DNA from: Escallonia rubra
Taxonomy: Eukaryota > Streptophyta > Magnoliopsida > Escalloniales > Escalloniaceae
Reading direction: 5' to 3'
Length of the DNA stretch: 64,000 nucleotides
Assembly (NCBI GenBank): GCA_033065855.1
Contig: JAVXUO010001557.1
Location: forward strand, 45,090 to 109,089
The notes under the pieces were generated by a model. It was not told the DNA's origin, did not search any database, and saw nothing but the letters and a program-made list of their open reading frames with translations. How positions within the stretch are numbered: the stretch's first letter is position 1; every line of letters starts with the position of its first letter. Below are positions 12,120 to 22,204 of the stretch, piece after piece. The translations under genes and the position numbers were made by a program.

Positions 12120-12457
12120 TGTTAGGACTAATGCTTAGTTGCTGTTCTGTTCTTTCTTTTACTGCTGTTTATGATGCTTAACTCTAGTTCATATTAAGTT
12201 AAGTTATGTAACTCTAGTTAAGTTTAGGTGGAAACTAGTTAGCCACTTGTCAATCATCACATGGATGTATTTTGCATATAAATATGGTGTAAGTTTGCAA
12301 GAGAAGAAGTGTGAATACACCAGATTTTGGAAAACCCATCTCTATGTTTTCATCTCTCTGTTTTCTACTCATTTTCGTAGGTCTACAGTAAACCCCCTAA
12401 AACCACTTCTTCTTGCTGTCAAAACACCCCCCACATGCTGAAAATCAGCCACCAACA
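12120..12457 (+). repeat. Copia 5' LTR
   Basis: It runs TGTTAG...CCAACA, 338 bp, followed two bases later by the primer-binding site. An unused open frame of 64 codons lies inside and is duplicated in the 3' LTR; it is not a gene. Confidence 0.93.
12277..12284 (+). promoter_or_regulatory. Probable TATA box of the Copia 5' LTR
   Basis: TATAAATA sits about 180 bp before the LTR end and is retained in the 3' LTR at 16752-16759. The position is reasonable for the U3 promoter of a plant Copia LTR; no transcription start was tested. Confidence 0.5.
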
Positions 12458-12459
12458 AA

Positions 12460-12472
12460 TGGTATCAGAGCT
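12460..12472 (+). other. Copia primer-binding site (initiator tRNA-Met)
   Basis: TGGTATCAGAGCT just after the 5' LTR is the usual complement of the 3' end of plant initiator tRNA-Met, used to prime minus-strand DNA synthesis. Confidence 0.9.
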
Positions 12473-12540
12473 GTGCTGATTAAGAAGGTCTGGGATTAGA
12501 AGAAAATACAGCAAATGAGTGAAATCTCATCCAAGATATC

Positions 12541-15500
12541 ATGGCCAACATTGGTTCTTCAAACCAGCAAGTAAGTATTCTACCTTTTGATGGTGAAAAC
12601 TATGATTTCTGGTTTGTAAAAATGAAGACAATCTTTAAATCACTTGGCCTTTGGGAATTAGTAGTAGAAGGATTTACTGAACCTAATACAACAGAGGGTA
12701 TGACTGAAAATCAGAAAAACAAACTAGATGAAAAGAGACAGAAAGATGCAAGTGCTCTTTCACTCATTCAAAGGAATGTTACTGATCCAATTTTTCCAAG
12801 AATCATGAGAGTTGAAAGTGCAAAAGAAGCATGGGAAACTCTAAGAAATGAGTTCCAAGGTGATGATAAGGTGAGAGCTATCAAACTTTAATATCTTAGA
12901 AAGGATTTAGAGAACATGAAAATGAAAGAGGATGAAAGTTTGAAGGATTATTCCAGCAGATTTCTTGAATTGATAAATCAAATGAAAACTCATGGTGAAG
13001 ATATTAGTGATCGAAGAATTGTTGAGAAGATTTTGATTAGTTTGCCGGAGAAATTTGATCCTATTGTAGCTGTTATTGAAGAAACTAAAGACCTCTCAAC
13101 CTTAAGTGTTCAAGAAGTGATGGCCTCTCTAAAATCCTATGAGCAAAGAATGGCGAGACACTCTGAAAAAGCTGTAGAGAGTGCTTTCCAATCTAAGCTC
13201 AATGTTGGCAGCAAGAACCAAGAAAGGAAACCACAGAACTTTGATCAACCTAAGGGAGAATTAAGTAGAGGTGGAAGATATGGAAGATGAAGAGGTAGAA
13301 ATAGAGGAAAAGGCAGAGGCAACTTTGGTATAAGTTATAATTTTGAGAATAATTCCAAACCTTGTGGTGTTTGTAAAAAGATGAGTCACGATGAAAAATA
13401 TTGTTGGTTCAAGGGACAACCTCAATGTCATAGATGCAAGAAGTTTGGCCATCTGCAAAAAGATTGTAGAGTGAAATTGCATCAACAAGCAAGCTTCACA
13501 GAAGAGAAAGAGAGTGAAGCAAGCTTATTCTATGCATGTCAAAGTGCAACAGAGAAAAATGATGAGATGTGGTTCTTAGACAGTGGTTGTAGCAACCATA
13601 TGGCAAGAGAAAAAAAGCCTTTTTCTCGACATGGACATCACCGTCAACACCAAAGTGAAGCTTGGGAATGGTACTATAGTTCAAGCACAAGACAAATGCA
13701 CGATTGGTGTTCAAACAAAGCAGGGGACCAGATTTATACGTGATGTTCTTTTGGTTCCAGATTTGGAGCACAACCTACTTAGTCTTGGACAACTTTTGGA
13801 GAATGATTACTCACTTCAATTCCAAGACAAGTGCTGCATAATTTATGACAAAAAAGGGAGTAAAGATGTTGTAACAAAGATAAAGATGGAGAAAAATAGA
13901 AGCTTTCCAATAAATTTCAGATATACAAGTGGAGTTGCAATGAAAGCTTCAATTGTTGAAGATTCATGGTTGTGGCATCGAAGGTTTGGTCACATAAACT
14001 TTAAAAATCTGAAGTTGCTACATAAAGAAAACATGGTGCAAGGCCTCCCCACCATAGAAGAAAAACATGAAGTTTGTGAAGGATGTGCTTTTGGCAAGCA
14101 CCATAGACAACCATTTCCGAAAACAGTAGCATGGAGAGCAAAATAGAAGCTTGAGCTAGTCCATACGGATGTTTGTGCACCTATGCAAACTCTTTCTAAT
14201 GCTAAAAACAGGTACTTTATTCTTTTCATTGATGATTATACTCGTATGACATGGGTATACTTCATGAGGCAAAAATCTGAAGTTTTTGGTGTGTTTAGAA
14301 AGTTTAAATGCCTTGTTGAAAAGCAAAGTGGTTGTTTCATTAAAGTCTTGAGAAGTGACAGAGGAAAGGAGTACACTTCAAATGAGTTTCACAAATTTTG
14401 TGAAGATGAAGGAGTGGAAAGACAACTCACAGTTGGCTACACTCCACAGCAAAATGGTGTGTCCGAAAGGAAAAATCAAACGGTTATGGAGATGGCAAAA
14501 TCAATGTTGCATGACAAAGGAATTTCTAGATCATTTTTGGGTTGAAGCTGTGCATACAGCTGTGTATTTGATTAATAGATCATCAACCAAAGCTGTCTTG
14601 AATCAAACTCCATTTCAAGCATGGAGTGGAAGAAGACCATCCGTTAGACACTTTAAAGTGTTTGGAAGCATTTGTTACTCTCAAGTGCCAAAAGAGAAAA
14701 GAAGTAAGCTAGATGAAGCAAGTGAAAGGTGCATATTTGTTGGCTATAGCACAATGTCAAAAGGCTATAGGCTGTACAACTTGCAAAGTAATAAAATCAT
14801 CATTAGCCGTGATGTGCTATTTGATGAAAATGTTGTGTGGAATTGGGAGGACAACAAAGTTGAGAAACAAGGAGTTCCATTGGATGTCCTTCAAGAAAAC
14901 TCAACTCAAGAAGATGAAAATGATGAAGATTCACCTCCAAATACACCAAGGACAGATTCATCATCAAGCTCATCATCAACAAGCTCAACTCCAAGAAGAA
15001 TGAGAAGTTTGAGTGATGTATATCAAACTTGTAACTTATGTGTTACTGAACCGGAAAGCTTTGATGAAGCAATAAAAGAGGAAGATTGGAGGACAGCTAT
15101 GCAAGAAGAAATCAAAGTTATTGAGAAGAATAGAACATGGAAGTTGGTTGAAAAACCAAAAGATAAAGAAGTTGTTGGTGTGAAGTGGATTTTCAAGGTG
15201 AAACACAACCCCGATGGTTCAATTCAAAGAAAGAAGGCAAGGCTTGTTGCAAAGGGCTATGCACAACAGCCCGGCATTGATTTTCATGAAACGTTTGCTC
15301 CGGTAGCAAGACTTGATACCGTTAGAGCCTTGATTGCACTTGCAGCAAGCAAAGGGTGGTTATTGTATCAACTTGATATCAAATCTGCTTTTCTGAATGG
15401 AGAGTTGAAAGAGGAAGTCTATGTAGATCAACCTCAGGGATTTGTGATTAAAGGGGATGAAGAAAAAGTGTACAAGTTGCACAAAGCACTATATGGGCTG

Positions 15501-16613
15501 AAACAAGCACCTAGAGCATGGTATAGCCAAATAAATGATTATTTCACTAAGAAAGGCTTCAAGAAAAGTGAAAGTGAGCCTACCTTGTATGTGAAACATC
15601 AAGGTGAGAAAGGTATTCTCATTGTTGCTCTTTATGTTGATGATTTGCTCTTTACGGGCAATAGTGAAAAGATGATCAAAGATTTTAGAAAGGAGATGAT
15701 GAAGAAGTATGAAATGAATGATATGGGGCTGCTCAAACATTTTCTTGGCATGGAGATTCATCAAGATGATGAAGGTGTCTTTATTTGTCAAAAGAATTAT
15801 GCTGAAAAGGTGCTGAAAAAATTCAGAATGTATGGCTGCAATCCTAAAGCTACACCACTCATTGTGGGGGAGAAATTAAAGAGAGAAGATGGTGGAAGCA
15901 AGGTAGATGCAACCTTTTATAAAAGCATGGTAGGAAACTTGTTATATCATACTGCAACAAGACCAAAAATTATGTTTGCAGCAAGTCTCCTATCCAGATT
16001 TATGCAAGCACCAAGCCATTTTCATCTTGGAGCAGCAAAGAGAGTCCTCAGATACATCCAAGGTACCATTGATTATGGTATCATGAATGGAAGAAGCAAA
16101 GAAGTCAAGCTGATAGGTTTTTGTGACAGTGATTTTGGAGGATGCAAAGATGATATGAAGAGTACTTCAGGTTATTGTTTTACTCTTGGAAGTGGAGTAT
16201 TCTCTTGGCTTTCAAAGAAGCAACAAAGTGTTGCTCAATCTTCAGCTGAAGATGAGTATGTTTCGGCTGCAATTGTAACCTCTCAAGCCATTTGGCTTAG
16301 AAGAATTTTTCATGACTTTGGCCAAAAGCAAGAAAGAAAAACTGAGCTGTTTTGTGACAACAAATTAGCCATCGCAATGGCCCAGAATCCGGTCTTTAAC
16401 AGCAGGACCAGACACATTGCACTCAAGTATCATTTCATCCGTGAAGCTATTGAAGATGGGGAAATTGAACTTGAATTTTGCAGGTCAGAGGAACAAGTGG
16501 CAGACATCTTTACAAAAGCTCTACCAAGAGAAATGTTTGAAGAACTGAGACAAGATTTTGGAGTTCAGCAACAAGACATTAAGGGGGAGAATGTTAGGAC
16601 TAATGCTTATTAG
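12541..16613 (+). pseudogene. Copia gag-pol polyprotein, disrupted
   Basis: Gag begins at ATG 12541. A CCHC zinc knuckle (CHRCKKFGHLQKDC) is at 13417-13458. The protease motif LDSGCSNHM lies near 13575-13602, and the GAG-pre-integrase block with RRFGH near 13980. The integrase core shows HTDV near 14160, RSDRGKEY near 14352 and an ERKNQT acidic block near 14467. Reverse transcriptase spans about 15100-15850 with YVDDLLFTG near 15632-15658, and RNase H follows with CDNKLAIA near 16351. Breaks seen: TAA at 12889, TGA near 13288, a frameshift in the A-run near 13608-13616, TAG near 14143 and a frameshift near 14525-14540. At least one (TGA for CGA) fits C-to-T change at a CpG. The 752-codon frame from 14355 to 16613 carries the end of integrase, RT and RNase H without a stop. 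Confidence 0.93.
16577..16591 (+). other. Copia polypurine tract
   Basis: AAGGGGGAGAA directly before the 3' LTR at 16592 is the expected plus-strand primer. Confidence 0.85.
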
Positions 16614-16932
16614 TTGCTGTTATGTTCTTTCTTTTACTGCTGTTTATGATGCTTAACTCTAGTTCATATTAAGTTAAGTTATGTAACTCTAGTTAAGTTT
16701 AGGTGGAAACTAGTTAGCCACTTGTCAATCATCACATGGATGTATTTTGCATATAAATATGGTGTAAGTTTGCAAGAGAAGAAGTGTGAATACACCAGAT
16801 TTTGGAAAACCCATCTCTCTGTTTTCATATCTCTGTTTTCTACTCATTTTCGTAGGTCTACAGTGAACCCCCTAAAACCACTTCTTCTTGCCGTCAAACC
16901 ACACCCCACATGCTGAAAGTCAGCCACCAACA
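16592..16932 (+). repeat. Copia 3' LTR
   Basis: 341 bp. It carries a 3-bp insertion (TTA) near its start relative to the 5' LTR. The gag-pol frame ends inside it at 16613. Confidence 0.93.
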
Positions 16933-17191
16933 GTTTAACACACTCATGCCCACTAAAATACACACACATAAGTTTCACACAAACACACACTTATATGCAG
17001 CACTCACATCCACTCAAAACACACAGCTTCTCACGCACCAGAGCACACATCACACACAACCGCACACCCCCGTTCATTCACACACACGTACCCAGCACTC
17101 ACGCACACACAGATTTACACTAAACATACATACTCTCATCCACGCCTCACTCACGTTCACCCATTTCACACACTACCCTGCACCTCTCACA

Positions 17192-17213
17192 CCCACTGCC
17201 TTACGGCAGTGGG
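17192..17213 (-). repeat. LTR hairpin CCCACTGCC-TTAC-GGCAGTGGG
   Basis: A perfect 9-bp stem. In the LTR sense the loop is GTAA, again GNRA type. A second palindrome, TCACAGCCAT/ATGGCTGTGA, follows at 17271-17291, and GCAGCC-CCAT-GGCTGC at 17432-17447. Confidence 0.7.
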
Positions 17214-18275
17214 CTTCCTCTCTCTCTCTCTAACCCCTAATCCCTCAATCGAACATTCACAGTTGCACAGTCACAGCCATCATGGCTGTGACTTGCTTGA
17301 ACCACCCCTTCGTCCCATAAACACACCCGCACAAACACACTACTGCACTCCATCCCTCACGGCACACTGAAATTCATAACCCACATTATATATATATGCA
17401 CCGTTCACTCACACATCTCGCAAGCACTACGGCAGCCCCATGGCTGCTCTAACTCCTCCCCTTCACTCGGCAACTCTCTCTCTCTCTCTCTTCCTTGCCT
17501 CTCATACACCCACGACTCTCAGCAAAGACACATGAATATATATAAGATAAATCCCTATATTAAAACGATTTCTTACCAGAAGAGTGGCTTCCTTCTTCCT
17601 CTCTCTCAGTATCTTTCTCTCAGCCATAATCTCAGAAGAAAATAGGACTGACAGACGGCTGCTCTCTAGGTGCAACTTTATATAAAAACCCTAACTTGGC
17701 AAATTACCAATAGCACCCTAGAATTTCGTTAGGTTTTCTAATTTTACACATAACTTTATCTTATTACAAAGAGGCCCAAATACATATTTATGATAAATTA
17801 ATACACTAGAGAAATTTTAACGGGTTTGCTACATGACCCGTTTCACTAATCGTCGCTGAAAGTATAGTAAAACTAATAAAATAAATAAGTAAATAACTAG
17901 TCGTTCAAAAGTTGTTAAAAATAAAAAATATTGATTCTAAATAAGAATATCGTCTCTAAAAGTAGACGTCGATAATAAGTATTAACAAAAAATATCGTCG
18001 ATAAATATTGTTTATATAACTTTAATGCTAACGATAAAGTATGCAATTGTCGCTAAAGGCTTCTAGAATATCATTAACGCTAATCGTCATTAATACCTCA
18101 ATCAACATCACTTATATTTGCCATCCTTAATTTATAACTTAAGGTTTCCAAAACTTTGTCGCTAATGATTGCCGCTAAAATTTCACTCATGTAAATCGAC
18201 ATTAACTCTTGCGTATAAAGGTTGTCGCTTAAATTAAACTAACCAGCTAACATTACTAAGGTTTGGGGTGTTACA

Positions 18276-19448
18276 GTTGCAGGTTGGTGAGTTGGTGGGA
18301 GTGAGGCTTGTGTTGATGTGGGTCTTGAGTGTAGAGATTAAGGAGGAAGAAGAAGTGGGTTTTTTGAGTATCCAGTTAGTAAGAATCGGGTTAACTTTAG
18401 ATACGATACATGCATGGGGTGGCGTACATTGATCTTTAACCCGTAAAATTTTAAAGTATGATACTTTAGCTAAGTTAGAATTTCTGGCAAAATTTTGTAA
18501 TTTTTTAAAAAATGTATGTATTTTGAATATTCTCTATAAACTCAGAATTGTAAAATCTTTTGGAGCCCTTAAACTCATGAAAATGCTCTGGAAAAAATAG
18601 AGTAAGATTTTTATAGTATAAAGAAGTTCCAAATTAAGTTTGGTGATTTTTAGAGTTGATTTGCTATAGTTTCCGTATCGCATTGGTTTTAGTAAAATGA
18701 ATAATTTAAAAATAGTTTTAATGCCTTTTAAATTCTGATTTCAATTTCTATAATTTTTATAAGCATTCTAAGCTGTTATGAAAATTATGGGACTTTATTT
18801 TCAGCTAGAGATAATTATGGCTATTTATGGGCTTTGCTTACATTTAAAGAAATTATTTTAATTTGAAAACATTCAAAGTTTCAGAAAATTCATACTTCGA
18901 CTTTTATAATGTCTTAAGCTATAAAAGTGTTTTATTGTAATTTATTATGAAATTTGGGATATTGTTAAGCATTAAAGAGTGTGCAAAGTTTTCTATTAGG
19001 TTGGTCGTGTGAAGGACCCGCTTTGGGTTGCGACGTTCCGGAGTTAGAAGTGAGCGTGATTTGGGTAGTTGATATTATGTTTATAGTATTGTAGCATAAA
19101 TTGTGTTCTAACAAATTGATTTATCAATCTAGATTTATTCAGAGAATTTTAATCGAGGTTGCGTAGCATTGCATAGCATGGATCGAGGTAAGGAATTCTA
19201 TCCGAACTCTATTTCATTGTTCTAATTGCAAATGCTTATAATAACAGTTTACAAGCTACATTGAATTTTGATTGATATAAAAATGTTTCCAAATTGTCCA
19301 TGAAACCCTAATTTGATCTTTAAAGCGATTGTTTGGAATCCGTTGTTCATTTTATTTGTTTATTGATTCGCTCATCGTAATGCATTTTCAATTGTATTTA
19401 CTCCTTCTAAATGTTGACATGAGTTCGTAATTTGTGAGTTATAAGGAT
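18276..19448 (+). mobile_element. Middle piece of the second forward LTR unit
   Basis: It resumes the unit interrupted at 9518 and matches the AT-rich body of the other units (for example TTTTAGAGTTGATTTGCTAT near 18652 and ACCGAGGT-like text near 19180). It stops at ATAAGGAT|CACTA, where CACTA A is inserted, and continues at 41083. Confidence 0.7.
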
Positions 19449-19620
19449 CACTACAAGAAAAAAGCCTTATAACAGCGGTCTATAACAGCGGCCAGAAAAA
19501 CCGCTGGCATGTACTATATATAGCAGCGGTTTATAGCAGCAGCCATAAGAGCCGCTGGTATAAAGGCTATACCGCAGCGGCTATGCTTAACCGCTGCCAT
19601 AAGTCATGAAAAAATTTCTC
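19449..19620. repeat. CACTA A left terminus and subterminal repeats
   Basis: Terminal CACTACAAGAAAA is followed by direct and inverted copies of TATAGCAGCGG and CCGCTGGCAT/CCGCTGCCAT. In En/Spm elements such arrays are the binding sites for the second transposon protein; that role is inferred here. Confidence 0.8.
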
Positions 19621-20509
19621 ACGGCTTGAGCGTGGCTGAAAACTTTACGCTCCAAAACCCCGCGAAATTGTCAGCGCCAAATAAAACCCAATACAAGCGG
19701 CTAAGTAAGTTTTAGGTGACAGATATACCGCTACCCCTTTTTTCGTTATCCCACGATCTCACGTAATCAGCTGGTTACCTTCCCGAATTCGAGTCTCGGC
19801 TCAATTCTCCTTCTCTCTCAAACACTCACACATCAGACGCACATACACGTAACCCAGACGCGTACGCACATATCAGACGCAAATGGTAGCAGTTCATGGA
19901 ATCACCGGATGCAAACACAATCAGAAGGAAAGCTATCAGGTTACTTCCCAAACTTGTTTATCGATCTCCCTCTCTGTGACAGCTTATTTGCTTGTATAAA
20001 TTAGGAGGGCACCCGGTGCCTTCTCTTCAATTGAAAGAGAAGTAAATTCTCCTAAATTTTGATTTGGCGGAATTGAATTCATTCCCGTTCGACTGAATAT
20101 TTTGGGGTTTGTTTTTGCCATCACTCATTAATATGGTCTGATGTTTCTTACTATTGAATTAACGAGTCCCATCAGTTCCATTCCAATTTAACGGGGAAAA
20201 TCATTATCAGGTGTATTCCTTATAAATATAGAGATTCTGATGAATGTAGTCAGGAAGATTTTGGATGTATTCCAATTTAACAAAAGTGGAGATTGCATTG
20301 AGTGCAAGGTCTAATAACGTGGTGTTCCTTCATGGCAGACAAACATCAGTTGCATCAGAGTTGTTGAGTGTCATAAGGATGAGAGCGTTGCATAATATGA
20401 AGTTTTTTTAAGTAGAGTATCTTACATACAGATCATTTAGTATCTCTAGACATCTTTATTAGATCAGTTATTTCCTTATATATGTTAGCTATCAAGAAGA
20501 CCGATTTCT
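19621..20509. other. Non-coding 5' region of CACTA A
   Basis: A short AC-rich part with ACACGTAACCCAGACG near 19850 may be the transcript leader, followed by AT-rich sequence. No gene recognised. Confidence 0.4.
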
Positions 20510-20737
20510 TTATACTTTGCTTTCCTTGTCTTGCCCATAGAAACAAATCTCTCTTTGCCATATGCGAAGGTATTGCATCTGGTTTATCCTCAAAAGGACA
20601 GAAAAGCATCATTCATCAAGTTTTCAGTGACATGCTCAGTGCAATCTGTTGAAAATGTTGATAGTAGGAATAAATCGGACAAGAAAGACAATAGTTTTGT
20701 AGCACGACCTGAAGTTGTTCAGACAAGTCTCTCTTGA
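20510..20737 (+). pseudogene. Possible captured host exon, identity unknown
   Basis: After an intron-acceptor-like tract (CTTGTCTTGCCCATAG, ending at 20541) an open frame of about 60 codons ends at a stop near 20735. Its composition is not like the surrounding AT-rich repeat DNA. It contains KVLHLVYPQKDRKASF followed by KFSVTCSVQSVE, which has the look of an organelle-targeted protein near its N-terminus. I cannot name the gene. It could be an exon fragment captured by CACTA A, as the CtpA piece at 37346-37780 was, or an exon of the element's own leader. Confidence 0.3.
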
Positions 20738-22204
20738 GTTGATTTTTGAGACTTAGGAAGACACAATTAGTAAATTTTCTCCAAATATTAGATGGTAGAG
20801 TCCTTTTGTCCCCATCTTTTTTTATTTCCCCGTTCTATTTCCTGTTACTTTTCTGTTGTTTTTTTTTTCTTAAATTATCTAGCATCATTTGTATTCTTGT
20901 GTTTGTGATCTTGGCTAGACACGTTTTTCAAAACCTCCTATATAAAGTATGAAAGAAGTTGTGGGGCAGTCACTGAGTTTCCAAACCATATTAAGAAAGC
21001 CAAAGCCACTATGTATAGGTTTTTACTGGCATTGACATTGAGAGTGTGGGAAGGTCGTCTCAATTCTTATGTCTCCTCAACCTCCATGTCCCCCCACCCA
21101 AAGAAAAAGAAACAAAAGAAAGAAAGAAATACATGAAAAAGAAATCTAGAAAATGCAAGGGAAGAAACAACTGAATATCTAAAATACAAATCTCACGCGT
21201 ATCTATGTATAATTAGTTGCTAGGGTACTTCAGAATGAAACTTGTGAGTTAAGGGTACTTCAGTGAAAAGAAGCCAGACTTGTGAGTTAAGGGTACTTCA
21301 AAATGAAACCAACAACATCTCAAGGTAGCCCATTACCTGATTCTCTTGCCTTTGCTCATCTAAAATGGTTGAAACTTCTATTGCAGAAAACATAACTACT
21401 AAAAAGAATTATCCTAAAGCCTACATATCCTTAATTTTTAGACTAACTATGAATAGATTGCATGACCACGATACGATAAAATTTCATGCGCAATTCCTAG
21501 TGGAAATGATTGCACTTATGTCCACCCCATGTTGTCGGCTTAGAAAAATGGGTTATGGGGATGCCTGAGCTTTAAATTCATTCGATGTGGTGAAGTGTGT
21601 GTGTGTGTGTGTGTGTGAGTGTGTGTGTGTGTAGCGTATGCAAAATATATATAGGTGAAGCCTACACTGTCCTTAGTGTGGTGAAATCTGTGCAAAATGT
21701 ATGTGGGTGAAGCGTACACTGTCCCTTAGTGCGCTGAAGTGTTGTAATCTGGCGAAGGGAAGACAAGGGAACTAGAAATTCTTCTAGGTTCATATGCCTT
21801 GATTAGGATATTGTTGTAATAAATTAAAATAAAGCAAGGAATGAAGCTGAATTAACGGCTAAAATCGGAATACGAAATTTATTACATTGCATATGGAAGA
21901 GCATTAGCAACCAAAAATAAAGCAGATTACCTTGTTCATGGTGGACATGTACTTTCGACAAGAATTACATGATTATGAACAATGTAATGATAAGCAAGCA
22001 TATAATGCTTAATTTAGGGTAACTCAAGCTTAGAAAGCTGGTAGATGTTTGATGAAGGCAATGCCCTTTGTTCTTATGCATGTGCAAGCTTGTCTCCGCT
22101 AAAGCACTTGCTCCTAGTTGCTACATCATGATATCTTTGGATTTACCTTTCTCTCATTGTTGTTTGTGTTTATACTTTGTCTTTCTTTATACAAGAGAGA
22201 TAAT
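20738..22204. other. Non-coding region upstream of TNP2 in CACTA A
   Basis: It contains three spaced GAGTTAAGGGTACTTCA-like repeats near 21220-21300 and a (GT)n tract at 21597-21632 followed by two copies of GGTGAAGC.TACACTGTCC near 21653 and 21706. No gene is recognised. Confidence 0.45.

Larger units (their letters stand above)
12120..16932 (+). mobile_element. Copia (Ty1) LTR retrotransposon, complete but coding-defective
   Basis: Two LTRs (338 and 341 bp) starting TGTTAGGACTAATGC and ending CCACCAACA bracket a gag-pol region in the order protease, integrase, reverse transcriptase, RNase H, which is the Copia order. A perfect 5-bp target duplication gttta lies at 12115-12119 and 16933-16937. 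By eye the LTRs differ by about eight substitutions plus a 3-bp indel, roughly 97-98% identity, so insertion is fairly recent. It interrupts the reverse solo LTR of 9519-18275. The gag-pol frame is broken by stops and frameshifts, so it could move only with proteins supplied from elsewhere. Confidence 0.95.
9519..18275 (-). mobile_element. Solo LTR (reverse), ~3.9 kb net, interrupted by a Copia element
   Basis: On the plus strand it begins TGTAACATCCCGAAATTT at 9519 and ends TTTGGGGTGTTACA at 18275, so on the minus strand it runs TGTAACACCCC...GTTACA. The flanks are gttgt (9514-9518) and gttgc (18276-18280), a 5-bp target duplication with one change. Removing the Copia insertion leaves about 3.9 kb. 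It contains AC-rich microsatellite-like DNA near 11440-12060 and 16935-17230, several hairpins, and a triplicated ATAAGGATGGTCTG repeat. No coding domain or partner LTR is present, so a solo LTR is the simplest reading. Confidence 0.75.

Noticed and set aside
12247-12441. 64-codon frame repeated at 16722-16916
   Set aside because: Lies wholly within the Copia LTRs and spans the TATA box and leader; it is LTR sequence, not a protein gene.
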